From Streptomyces europaeiscabiei (GTDB taxonomy: Bacteria; Actinomycetota; Actinomycetes; Streptomycetales; Streptomycetaceae), in contig NZ_CP107841.1 in assembly GCF_036346855.1 (NCBI RefSeq), positions 3,600,001 to 3,664,000 on the forward strand: a stretch of DNA of 64,000 nt, given 5' to 3'. This document shows positions 19,926-27,827 of the stretch, piece after piece. The translations under genes and the position numbers were made by a program. The notes beneath the pieces were generated by a model, which ran no database searches, had not been told where the DNA came from, and saw only the letters and a list, made by a program, of their open reading frames with translations. How positions within the stretch are numbered: the stretch's first letter is position 1; each line of letters begins with the position of its first letter.

Positions 19926-21128
19926 GTGACGAACTCGCTGCGACCGCACGGCCTGCCAGGGGCGCCGCTCCCGCCGGCACAGTCACCACAGTCGTCGGCC
20001 GACGGAGTGCCGAGTCCGCGCTCGCTGAAGTCCTCGTCCCCCCACCCGACGCCAAGTGGCGCCTCCCCGGAGGCCAGACCGGCCAAACAACGTGACGCGT
20101 TCTTCGACAACGCCAAGTACCTCGCCATCGTGCTCGTCGCGATGGGGCACGCGTGGGAGCCACTGACCGACCACAGCCGTGCCGCCGAGGCGCTGTACAT
20201 GGTCGTGTACACGTTCCACATGCCGGCGTTCATCATCATCTCCGGCTACTTCTCGCGCAGCTTCGACATGCGCGCCGACCGGCTCCGCCGGTTGGTGACC
20301 GGCATAGCCGTGCCGTACGTCCTCTTCGAGATCGCGTACTCCGTCTTCAAGCGGTACGGCGACAACGACCCCTCGCACCCGATCAGCCTGCTCGACCCCT
20401 GGTACCTCACCTGGTTCCTGATCGCGCTGTTCGTGTGGCGGCTGACGACCCCGCTGTGGAAGGTGGTGCGCTGGCCGGTCCCGGTGGCGCTCGCCATCGC
20501 GGCGCTCGCGTCCGTCTCACCGGACATCGGTGACGACCTGGACCTGCAACGTGTCCTGCAGTTCCTGCCGTTCTTCGTCGTCGGTCTCTTCATGAAGCCC
20601 GCGCACTTCCAGTTCATGCGGCGCCGCGAGGTGCGGCTGCTGTCCGTGCCGGTGGCGGCGAGCGCGCTGGCCCTTGCGTACTGGCTGGGCCCGGACATGA
20701 ACTCGGCCTGGTTCTACCACCGTGACAGCGCACAGGAGTTGGGTGCGCCGTGGTGGGCCGGGATCGTCATGACCCTCGCGCTGTTCGGCTGCTCCATGGT
20801 GCTCACCACGTGTTTCTTCGCCTGGGTGCCCCGGCGGAAGATGTGGTTCACCGTCCTGGGCGCGGGCACGCTGTACGGCTACCTGCTGCACGGGTTCCTC
20901 GCGAAGGGCTCGCGCTTCTGGGACTGGTACGACGCCAACGCGTGGGTGTACCAGCCGCTCGGCGAGCTCTTCGCCACCTTCTTCGCGGCGGCCGTCATCA
21001 CCCTGCTGTGCACCCCGCCGGTGCAGCGGATGTTCCGGTTCGCCATGGAGCCGAAGATGGAGTGGGCGTTCAAGCGGGACGCAGCCGAGCTGGCCCGCGA
21101 GCGCGGGAAGGCCGGGAGCAAGGTGTAG
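19926..21128 (+). CDS. Membrane acyltransferase, acyltransferase-3 family
   Basis: A 400-residue polytopic protein. A Pro/Ser-rich tail of about 55 residues precedes the fold, which opens with RDAFFDNAKYLAIVLVAMGHAWEPL and has FHMPAFIIISGYFSR, the conserved start of the acyltransferase-3/OafA fold in which an early His is catalytic. About ten hydrophobic helices follow. Members O-acetylate sugars or cell-surface polymers. The closest class by appearance is the fucose 4-O-acetylase-like group (COG3594). The GTG at 19926 has GGGAGGG directly upstream, so I prefer it to the longer frame from 19875. The substrate is unknown. Confidence 0.85.
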   Translation: MTNSLRPHGLPGAPLPPAQSPQSSADGVPSPRSLKSSSPHPTPSGASPEARPAKQRDAFFDNAKYLAIVLVAMGHAWEPLTDHSRAAEALYMVVYTFHMPAFIIISGYFSRSFDMRADRLRRLVTGIAVPYVLFEIAYSVFKRYGDNDPSHPISLLDPWYLTWFLIALFVWRLTTPLWKVVRWPVPVALAIAALASVSPDIGDDLDLQRVLQFLPFFVVGLFMKPAHFQFMRRREVRLLSVPVAASALALAYWLGPDMNSAWFYHRDSAQELGAPWWAGIVMTLALFGCSMVLTTCFFAWVPRRKMWFTVLGAGTLYGYLLHGFLAKGSRFWDWYDANAWVYQPLGELFATFFAAAVITLLCTPPVQRMFRFAMEPKMEWAFKRDAAELARERGKAGSKV

Positions 21129-21146
21129 CCCGGGTTCCCTCGTCCC

Positions 21147-21632
21147 TCAGTGGTTGTCCGTCGCCTCCTCGGCCGCCGGTTCGTCCGGCAGGCCGAGGAG
21201 GTTTCGCATGTGGGCGTACTTGTGGGTCAGACGGGTGCGGGTGGGTTCGTCCAGGGCGGCGAGGCGGGCCGGGTTCGCGTTGTGCGCGAGGTCCGACTGC
21301 TTGACGAGGAGAGCGCCCGGGGTGGTGAGGATGCGGGCGGCGTAGGCCTCCGGGGCTTCGCCCTCGCGCTTGGTGAGGGCCAGCACGATGGACTTCGTGC
21401 GGTCGGTCAGGGGGGCTTCGGTGAGCCAGTCCCCGGTGAGGGCGTCGTCCTCGATGGCGTCGTGCAGCCAGGCCGCGGCGATCTGTTCCTCGTCACCGCC
21501 TCGTGCCCTGACGCCGTGGGCGACCGCTTGGAGGTGCTCGGTGTAGGGGCGGCCCGCCTTGTCGGTCTGGGTGGCGTGCGCGGCCCTGGCGAGGGTCTCT
21601 ACTTCGGGGAGGGAGAGGGGGGTTGGGGGCAT
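21147..21632 (-). CDS. HD-domain phosphohydrolase, RelA/SpoT-hydrolase-like
   Basis: A 161-residue single-domain protein. It has the HD pattern HATQTDKAGRPYTEHLQAV, AAWLHDAIEDDALT (the HD pair and the following ED) and LLVKQSDLAHNANPAR, equivalent to the VKLADRLHN motif of SpoT/Rel hydrolases. The size and motifs fit a small alarmone hydrolase or a related nucleotide pyrophosphohydrolase; substrate specificity cannot be told from sequence. AAGGAG lies ten bases before the ATG. It is convergent with the acyltransferase gene (18 bases between stops). Confidence 0.8.
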   Translation of the reverse strand: MPPTPLSLPEVETLARAAHATQTDKAGRPYTEHLQAVAHGVRARGGDEEQIAAAWLHDAIEDDALTGDWLTEAPLTDRTKSIVLALTKREGEAPEAYAARILTTPGALLVKQSDLAHNANPARLAALDEPTRTRLTHKYAHMRNLLGLPDEPAAEEATDNH

Positions 21633-21757
21633 CGGGTCTGGGCTCCTTCATATGGCGTGTGGTGGGTGCCGGTCCGGATGTCGCCCCCGCCGCCCCTACC
21701 CGTCCCATCCTCAAGGGGCTGCGCCCCTTTTACCTCCGTCCGCAGGTCCGGTGGGGG

Positions 21758-21793
21758 TTCTCGCGCAGTTCACCGCGCCCCTTTCAGGGGCGC
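21758..21793 (+). repeat. Dispersed palindromic repeat, compact copy
   Basis: TTCTCGCGCAGTTCACCGCG followed by CCCCTTTCAGGGGCGCC. One long arm of the family seen at 9811, 16906 and 25398, with a short inverted CCCCT/AGGGG at its end. It lies ten bases beyond the stop codon of the phosphatase gene and may serve as its terminator. Confidence 0.7.
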
Positions 21794-21803
21794 CGTTGCG
21801 CTT

Positions 21804-22976
21804 CTACCTTGTTGCCGTCGGGCCCTCTCGGCAGATCAGTAGGAGGGCTCGGTCGTCGTTGACGTCCTTGGCCACGGCCTCGATGAGGTGCCAGGCGGCG
21901 CCGTGGAAGCCGCCGGCCACGTAGCGGTCGGCCTCTCCGGTGAGACGGTCGATGCCTTCGACTATGTCCCGGTCGGAGGTCTCGACGAGACCGTCGGTGA
22001 AGAGCATCAGGACGTCGCCGGGGCGCAGGGAACCCTTGACCGGGTCGAACTGGGCACCGTCGTAGACGCCGAGGAGGGGGCCCTCGGCGGCCTTCTCCTC
22101 CCAGCGGCCGGTGCCCGCGCTGAGCTGGAGCCCCGGCGGGTGGCCGGCGGAGAAGAGTTCGTAGTCGCCGGAGTCGAGGTCGAGGACGAGGTGGATGGAG
22201 GTCGCGAAGCCCTCGTCCCAGTCCTGGCGGAGAAGATAGCCGTTGGCCGCCGGCAGGAACGCGTGCGGTGGGAGCGATCCCAGCAGACCGCCGAAGGCGC
22301 CGGACAGGAGCAGGGCGCGGGAGCCCGCGTCCATGCCCTTGCCGGAGACGTCGGTGAGGACGACTTCGAGGGTTCGGCCGCCGTTCGTACGGGCGGCCAC
22401 GACGAAGTCGCCGGAGAAGGACTGGCCGCCCGCCGGGCGCAGGGCCATCTCGCGGTGCCAGCCGGCCGGCAGCTGCGGCAACTTGCTCTGGACCCGGATG
22501 CGTTCACGCAGGTCGAAGAGCATGGTGCCGCCGCGCCGCCAGGGGACGCCGACACGGCTGCGGAACTGGGCGATGAGGAGACCGAAGAAACCGCAGGCGG
22601 CGACCACCAGCACTATGCCGGGCGTGACCCGGGCGGGGCCGTCGGTGTAGGGCCCGAGCCGTACGGACTCCACGATCAGCGCGGTCGCGGCGGCCGCGTA
22701 CAGGCCGAGGAGGCTGGCGGGCCGCAGCAGCAGGCCGCCCGCGACGATGGGGAGGACGAGCACGGCGGGCGAGAACCACACCTCGTTGATCATCGTGAGG
22801 CAGGTGATCAGCGGGATCATCAGCAGCAGGCCGACGAGGGCGATCCAGTCGGAGCCGTCCCCGCGGAAGTAGTCGACGGCGGATTTGCGCACGCCGGTGC
22901 GGGCCCGGTGAACCAGCTTCTTCATCCGGGCCGTGAACGTATCGGCCGCCGCGCGCCGCTCTCGTCCTGCTGCCAT
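21804..22976 (-). CDS. Membrane-anchored PP2C-type (SpoIIE) serine/threonine phosphatase
   Basis: A 390-residue protein. The first 40 residues are basic and cytoplasmic, then about four membrane helices (residues 45-135, for example WIALVGLLLMIPLITCL and VTPGIVLVVAACGFFGLLI) lead to a cytoplasmic SpoIIE/RsbU-type phosphatase domain. Metal-site motifs are visible: FSGDFVVA (the SGD Asp), VVLTDVSGKGMDAG, and LMLFTDGLVETSD near the end. Such proteins dephosphorylate anti-anti-sigma factors; Streptomyces has dozens. No sigma or anti-sigma gene is adjacent, so the target is unknown. Confidence 0.9.
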   Translation of the reverse strand: MAAGRERRAAADTFTARMKKLVHRARTGVRKSAVDYFRGDGSDWIALVGLLLMIPLITCLTMINEVWFSPAVLVLPIVAGGLLLRPASLLGLYAAAATALIVESVRLGPYTDGPARVTPGIVLVVAACGFFGLLIAQFRSRVGVPWRRGGTMLFDLRERIRVQSKLPQLPAGWHREMALRPAGGQSFSGDFVVAARTNGGRTLEVVLTDVSGKGMDAGSRALLLSGAFGGLLGSLPPHAFLPAANGYLLRQDWDEGFATSIHLVLDLDSGDYELFSAGHPPGLQLSAGTGRWEEKAAEGPLLGVYDGAQFDPVKGSLRPGDVLMLFTDGLVETSDRDIVEGIDRLTGEADRYVAGGFHGAAWHLIEAVAKDVNDDRALLLICREGPTATR

Positions 22977-23201
22977 TGTTCGGGACCTTATCCATCCGAC
23001 CAGCCCCTGTGCACAGGAGGTCCTACTTGTCCCCCTTCCGAGGGCCGGTTCACGACGAATCTCACACAGATCTCACACCGGAACGCGTCCTTCGGCCCCC
23101 GTGCGCCCTCCGTGCGGCACCCGGGAAGGATCCCACGTCGAACCGCGACGCGCGGGAACAATTCGCTCGCTCGTGCCGGATCGCCCTGCTAGGCATGGCG
23201 T

Positions 23202-24446
23202 ATGACGACTGAGCTGCGGGCGCTGCGCAAGGAAGACTGGAACGTCTGGTACGACAACCTCATCCGCGCGTTCGGCGGCGCCCCCGAACCGGCGGAGGAG
23301 CGCGAGTTGTGGCAGGCGCTCACTCCGTACGACCGCTCCATCGGCGTGTGGGACGGTGACCAATGCGTGGGTACGGCGGGGGCGTTCGACTTCCGTCTCA
23401 CCGTACCCGGTGGCGCTGTCGTCCCCGCGGCGGGCGTCACGATGGTCGGGGTCGCGGCCACGCACCGGCGGCGCGGGTTGCTGACGTCCATGATGCGGCG
23501 GCAGTTGGACGACGTCCGCTCCTGGGGCGAGTCGCTGGCCGTGCTGACCGCGTCCGAGCCGGTGATCTACGGCCGGTTCGGGTACGGCCTGGCCACCCAC
23601 CGGCTCGCCGCCGACATCGACACCACCCGGGTACGGCTGTCCGTACCGCCCGGCACCGATGACGTACGGCTGCGGTACGCGGACCCCGCCGAGGTGCTCG
23701 ACGCGTGCGAGGCGGTGTACGCCCGCCGGGTGCCGGAGCGGCCCGGGATGCTGGCCCGGCGGCCCGGCTGGGCGCGGGCCGACCTGCTCGACACGGACCG
23801 CCACCGGGACGGGGCGTCGCCCCTGCAGTGCGTGGTGGCCGAGCGGGCCGACGGCGACGGGTCCGGCCTGGTCGGGTACGCGCGGTTCCGGATCAAGTCC
23901 GACTGGGGGCCGAGCGGGGCGGAGGGCGTCGTCCAACTGAGCGCGCTGGAGGCCGTGGACCCCGCCGCGCACGCCGCTCTGTGGCGGTTCCTGTTCGACA
24001 TCGACCTGACGCGGTGCATCGTCGCCCACCGGCTGCCCGTGGACGAGCCGGCGCTGCACCTGATGTCGGACATCCGGCGCTGCGGGCTGCGGGTCAGGGA
24101 CGACCTGCATCTCCGGCTCGTGGACGTCGGCGCGGCCCTGCGCGTGCGGACCTATCAGGCGCCGCTGGACGTGGTGTTCGAGGTGGAGGACGCCTTCTGC
24201 CCCTGGAACGAGGGGCGTTGGCGGCTCACCGGCGACCCGAAGGGCGCGACCTGCGAGCGGACCGCCGACGCCGCCGATCTCTCCCTCTCCGTACGGGAGT
24301 TGGGGGCGGCCTATCTGGGCGGTGTGAGCCTGTCCTCCCTGGCCGCGGCCGGGTTGGTGCGGGAACTGCGGGAGGGTGCGCTGGCGGAGGCGTCCGTGGG
24401 GTTCCTCGCGTCGGGGCTGGCGCCCTGGCTGCCGCACGGGTTCTAG
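23202..24446 (+). CDS. Eis-like GNAT N-acetyltransferase
   Basis: A 414-residue protein with the three-part Eis layout: an N-terminal GNAT domain (GVAATHRRRGLLTSMMRRQL is the acetyl-CoA pyrophosphate loop, about residues 83-102), a second GNAT-like domain, and a C-terminal sterol-carrier-like domain. SEPVIYGRFGYG holds the Tyr that acts as general acid in mycobacterial Eis, and the chain ends in Phe (LPHGF), whose free carboxylate is catalytic in Eis. Eis enzymes acetylate amines such as aminoglycosides; the natural substrate here is unknown. TAGGCA six bases before the ATG could be the -10 of a leaderless transcript. Confidence 0.9.
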   Translation: MTTELRALRKEDWNVWYDNLIRAFGGAPEPAEERELWQALTPYDRSIGVWDGDQCVGTAGAFDFRLTVPGGAVVPAAGVTMVGVAATHRRRGLLTSMMRRQLDDVRSWGESLAVLTASEPVIYGRFGYGLATHRLAADIDTTRVRLSVPPGTDDVRLRYADPAEVLDACEAVYARRVPERPGMLARRPGWARADLLDTDRHRDGASPLQCVVAERADGDGSGLVGYARFRIKSDWGPSGAEGVVQLSALEAVDPAAHAALWRFLFDIDLTRCIVAHRLPVDEPALHLMSDIRRCGLRVRDDLHLRLVDVGAALRVRTYQAPLDVVFEVEDAFCPWNEGRWRLTGDPKGATCERTADAADLSLSVRELGAAYLGGVSLSSLAAAGLVRELREGALAEASVGFLASGLAPWLPHGF

Positions 24447-24488
24447 GGCACGGCTCGGAACCCGAAACCGTGTCCGTGGGTCCGGCCT

Positions 24489-25310
24489 TCACTTCCGCTG
24501 GCAGGCCGGGCACCAGAAGAGGTTGCGGGCGGCAAGATCGGCGGTGCGGATCTCGCCGCCACAGAGGTGACAGGGCATGGCCGCCCTGCGGTACACGTAC
24601 ACCTCGCCGCCGTGGTCGTCGACGCGGGGCGGGCGCCCCATGGCCTCGGGGGTGTGTTCCGGGCGGACGGTGTCGATGCGGTTGTGGCGTACGCCCTCGC
24701 GCATGAGGCCGACGAGGTCGGTCCAGATCGCGTCCCACTCCGCCGGGGTGACGTCCTTGCCCGCGCGGTACGGATCGATGCCGTGCCGGAAGAGGACCTC
24801 CGCGCGGTAGACGTTGCCGACGCCCGCGATCACCTTCTGGTCCATGAGCAGCGCGGCGATCGTCGTACGGCTGCGGGAGACACGGGTGTAGGCGCGCGCC
24901 GGGTCGGCGTCGGGGCGGAGCGGGTCCGGGCCGAGGCGGGCGTGGATCGCCCGCTTCTCGGCGTCCGTGATCAGGGCGCAGGTCGTCGGGCCGCGGAGGT
25001 CCATGTACGACGTGTCGTTGCGCAGCCGCAGGCGGACGGTGTCCGTGGGCGGGGGCGCGGGGGCCGGGCCGAAGGTCACCTTGCCGAAGAGGCCCAGGTG
25101 GATGTGCACCCATTCCTCGGCGTCCGGGTCGCCGAAGTGCAGGAAGAGGTGCTTTCCGTGGGCCTCGGCGGTGGTGAGCGGGGTGCCCGTGAGGAGGGCC
25201 GCCGCATCGGCGAACTTGCCCTGGGGGCTCGTGACGTGGGCGTTCTTGCCGCCGCCGAAGTGGGCGAGGGAGTCCTCGGCGAGGCGGTGGATGGTGTGCC
25301 CCTCCGGCAC
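24489..25310 (-). CDS. Fpg/Nei-family DNA glycosylase / AP lyase
   Basis: A 273-residue base-excision enzyme. Catalytic Pro2-Glu3 open the protein (MPEGHTIHRLAEDSL), HGKHLFLHF carries the conserved Lys near residue 53, the H2TH segment includes DQKVIAGVGNVYRAEVLFRHGIDP, and a C-terminal zinc finger has CHLCGGEI and CPACQRK. MPEGHT places it nearer the Nei (endonuclease VIII) branch, which removes oxidised pyrimidines, than Fpg. The start is GTG with CGGAGG five bases upstream. It lies 201 bases downstream of rpiB with a palindromic repeat between. Confidence 0.92.
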   Translation of the reverse strand: MPEGHTIHRLAEDSLAHFGGGKNAHVTSPQGKFADAAALLTGTPLTTAEAHGKHLFLHFGDPDAEEWVHIHLGLFGKVTFGPAPAPPPTDTVRLRLRNDTSYMDLRGPTTCALITDAEKRAIHARLGPDPLRPDADPARAYTRVSRSRTTIAALLMDQKVIAGVGNVYRAEVLFRHGIDPYRAGKDVTPAEWDAIWTDLVGLMREGVRHNRIDTVRPEHTPEAMGRPPRVDDHGGEVYVYRRAAMPCHLCGGEIRTADLAARNLFWCPACQRK

Positions 25311-25397
25311 GCTGTCCTCCGGGGGTTCGGCAGGGGGGTGGGGGGTGGTTGGGGGTGCGTTCTCGGGTGTGGGTGTGGGTGGGTGGGTGTGGGTTGC

Positions 25398-25489
25398 TCG
25401 CGTAGTTCCCCGCGCCCCTTAAAAGCATGGGGCGCCCCTGAGAAGCATGGGGCGCCCCTGGTCATTCAGAGGCGCGGGGAACTACGCGG
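25398..25489. repeat. Dispersed palindromic repeat with internal direct repeat
   Basis: The arms TCGCGTAGTTCCCCGCGCCC (25398-25417) and its near-complement ending in GGGGAACTACGCGG (25471-25489) flank two direct copies of a 19-bp unit, AAGCATGGGGCGCCCCTGA (25423 and 25443). This is the most complete copy of the family in the window. It lies between rpiB and the Nei gene. Confidence 0.85.
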
Positions 25490-25511
25490 GCGACCACACG
25501 CGGCCGGAGCC

Positions 25512-25997
25512 CTACGGCTGGGGGTGGTGCGGCGGGATCGGCGGCAGGTCGCCGGTGGTCTCGTACGTCGCCAGCATGTCGATGCGGCGGATGTGGCGCT
25601 CGTCACCGGAGAACGGGGTGTTGAGGAAGGTCTCGACGAACTTGGTCGCGTCTTCCTGGGGGTGCATACGGGCGCCGACGGCGACGACGTTCGCGTTGTT
25701 GTGCTCGCGGCCCAGCGCGGCGGTCTCGGCGCTCCACGCGAGGGCGGCGCGGACGCCGGCCACCTTGTTCGCGGCGATCTGCTCCCCGTTGCCGGAGCCG
25801 CCGATGACGACGCCGAGGGACCCGGGGTCCGCCGCCGTGCGCTCCGCCGCGCGGAGGCAGAACGGCGGGTAGTCGTCCTGGGCGTCGTAGATATGGGGCC
25901 CGCAGTCGACGGGCTCGTGGCCGGCGGCCTTCAGCCACTCCACGAGGTGGTTCTTGAGTTCGTATCCGGCGTGATCAGAGCCGAGGTAGACGCGCAT
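25512..25997 (-). CDS. rpiB: Ribose-5-phosphate isomerase B
   Basis: A 161-residue LacA/RpiB enzyme that interconverts ribose 5-phosphate and ribulose 5-phosphate. The N-terminus MRVYLGSDHAGYELKNHL is canonical. The active loop reads GGSGNGEQIAANK: the actinobacterial form uses this Glu as base in place of the Cys of E. coli RpiB. HNNANVVAVGAR and the phosphate-binding Arg residues are also present. It has a Pro-rich C-terminus. It heads the minus-strand pair rpiB-nei. Confidence 0.95.
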   Translation of the reverse strand: MRVYLGSDHAGYELKNHLVEWLKAAGHEPVDCGPHIYDAQDDYPPFCLRAAERTAADPGSLGVVIGGSGNGEQIAANKVAGVRAALAWSAETAALGREHNNANVVAVGARMHPQEDATKFVETFLNTPFSGDERHIRRIDMLATYETTGDLPPIPPHHPQP

Positions 25998-26272
25998 GGT
26001 CCGAGTGTGACACGCGTGTTTCGGCGGGGCACGACGGGGTGCGGACAGATGAAACCGTGAGCCGAACCACAGAACCTCAAGTAAACCTCAAGTAACAATC
26101 CGGATTCAAAGGTTCAGGAATCCTTTCACCTCCGATTCACTGGACCGATCTTTACAGCGGCTCACCCGGCCCTCGGTTGTCGACTCTCTCGTTTCCGCTC
26201 TTACGAGAGTCGATCGGAGGTCACTGGGCAGACGCACGGAAGTCCCCACCACGGCACAAAGGAACTCCCCCC

Positions 26273-27730
26273 ATGACCTCGCAGCCGACTCTGCCGTCCC
26301 AGACGGACACCTCAGACTCTTCCTCTCCCCCCTCCCCCGGCCTGCATGCCGGTCTCAAGAACCGTCATCTGTCGATGATCGCGATCGGTGGTGTGATCGG
26401 GGCCGGACTGTTCGTCGGATCGAGTTCCGGTATCAGGACCGCCGGCCCCGGCATCCTCCTGTCGTACGCGCTCGTCGGCACGATGGTGGTGCTGGTGATG
26501 CGGATGCTCGGTGAGATGTCCGCCGCCAATCCGACGTCGGGTTCGTTCTCGGCCCACGCCGACCGCGCGCTCGGGCGCTGGGCCGGGTTCTCGATCGGCT
26601 GGCTCTACTGGTTCTTCTGGGTCGTCGTGCTCGCGGTCGAGGCGACCGCGGGTGCGGTGATCCTGGAGGGCTGGATGCCGGCGGTGCCGCAGTGGGGCTG
26701 GGCGCTGATCGTGATGGTCGTGCTGACCGCCACCAACCTGGTGTCGGTCGGCTCGTACGGCGAGTTCGAGTTCTGGTTCGCCGGGATCAAGGTCGTCGCG
26801 ATCGCCGCGTTCATCGTGGTGGGCGGTCTCGCGGTGTTCGGGATGCTGCCGGGGGCCGACACCGACAAGGCCGGGCTGGCCAACCTGACCGACCACGGCG
26901 GGTTCCTGCCCAACGGTGCGGGCGCGATCCTCATCGGTGTGCTGCTGGTCGTCTTCTCCTTCATGGGCAGCGAGATCGCCACGCTGGCCGCCGGGGAGAC
27001 GGAGAACCCGCAGAAGGCCGTCACCAAGTCCACCAACAGCATCATCTGGCGGATCGGCGTCTTCTACCTCGGCTCGATCTTCGTCGTGGTCACGCTGCTG
27101 CCGTGGAACGACCCGTCGATCAAGGAGAAGGGCTCCTACGTCGCCGCCCTGGACTCCCTCGGGATCGCGCACGCCGGGCAGATCATGAACTTCATCGTGC
27201 TGACGTCGGTGCTGTCCTGTCTGAACTCCGGTCTGTACACCGCGTCGCGGATGGCCTTCTCGCTGGGTGAGCGCGGGGACGCACCGCGCGCGTTCGGCCG
27301 TACCAACGGCCGGGGTGTGCCGATGACCGCGATCCTCGCCTCGGTCGTCTTCGGCTTCGTCGCCGTCATCTTCAACTACTTCTTCCCCGAGGGTGTCTTC
27401 CTCTTCCTCGTCAACTCCTCCGGCGCGGTCGCCCTGTTCGTGTGGCTCGTCATCTGCTTCTCGCAGTTGCGTATGCGCAAGATCATCGAGCGGGAGACGC
27501 CGGAGAAGCTCGTCGTGAAGATGTGGCTGTACCCGTATCTGACGTGGGCCACGATCGGGCTGATCCTCTTCGTCCTCGGCTACATGCTCACCGACACCGA
27601 GCACGGCAACCGCGAGATCCTGCTGCTGTCGCTGCTGGTGGCGGCCGTCGTCGTCGGCATCGCGATCGTCAAGGAGAAGATCGGCGACCGGAAGGCCACC
27701 ACCGCCGGGGTGTCCGACAAGGCGCACTGA
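26273..27730 (+). CDS. Amino-acid permease, APC superfamily
   Basis: A 485-residue transporter with a Ser/Thr-rich N-terminus and 12 predicted helices. It has the APC signature SMIAIGGVIGAGLFVGSSSG in helix 1 and GSFSAHADRALGRWAGFSIGWLYWFFWV around helix 3, and most resembles the GABA/aromatic/asparagine permease group (GabP, AnsP). It imports amino acids with protons; the substrate cannot be set. The ATG at 26273 has AAGGAA upstream, better than the longer frame from 26177. The 275-base leader holds a direct repeat CCTCAAGTAA (about 26077-26095) and an inverted repeat CGACTCTC / GAGAGTCG (26181-26188, 26205-26212) that could be an operator or attenuator. Confidence 0.9.
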   Translation: MTSQPTLPSQTDTSDSSSPPSPGLHAGLKNRHLSMIAIGGVIGAGLFVGSSSGIRTAGPGILLSYALVGTMVVLVMRMLGEMSAANPTSGSFSAHADRALGRWAGFSIGWLYWFFWVVVLAVEATAGAVILEGWMPAVPQWGWALIVMVVLTATNLVSVGSYGEFEFWFAGIKVVAIAAFIVVGGLAVFGMLPGADTDKAGLANLTDHGGFLPNGAGAILIGVLLVVFSFMGSEIATLAAGETENPQKAVTKSTNSIIWRIGVFYLGSIFVVVTLLPWNDPSIKEKGSYVAALDSLGIAHAGQIMNFIVLTSVLSCLNSGLYTASRMAFSLGERGDAPRAFGRTNGRGVPMTAILASVVFGFVAVIFNYFFPEGVFLFLVNSSGAVALFVWLVICFSQLRMRKIIERETPEKLVVKMWLYPYLTWATIGLILFVLGYMLTDTEHGNREILLLSLLVAAVVVGIAIVKEKIGDRKATTAGVSDKAH

Positions 27731-27772
27731 GCGCGGGCGGTCGAGACCGTTCCGGAGTCCACAGTCCGGGTC

Positions 27773-27809
27773 CGGGGTCCGGTGGCGGTTCGTACGCCGC
27801 CGGGCCCCG
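27773..27809. terminator. Terminator between convergent permease and kinase genes
   Basis: A 15-bp stem with two G-T pairs (CGGGGTCCGGTGGCG against CGCCGCCGGGCCCCG) and a seven-base loop, 43 bases after the permease stop and 19 bases past the kinase stop. Confidence 0.7.
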
Positions 27810-27827
27810 TTTCCGTCGCCCAGGGGC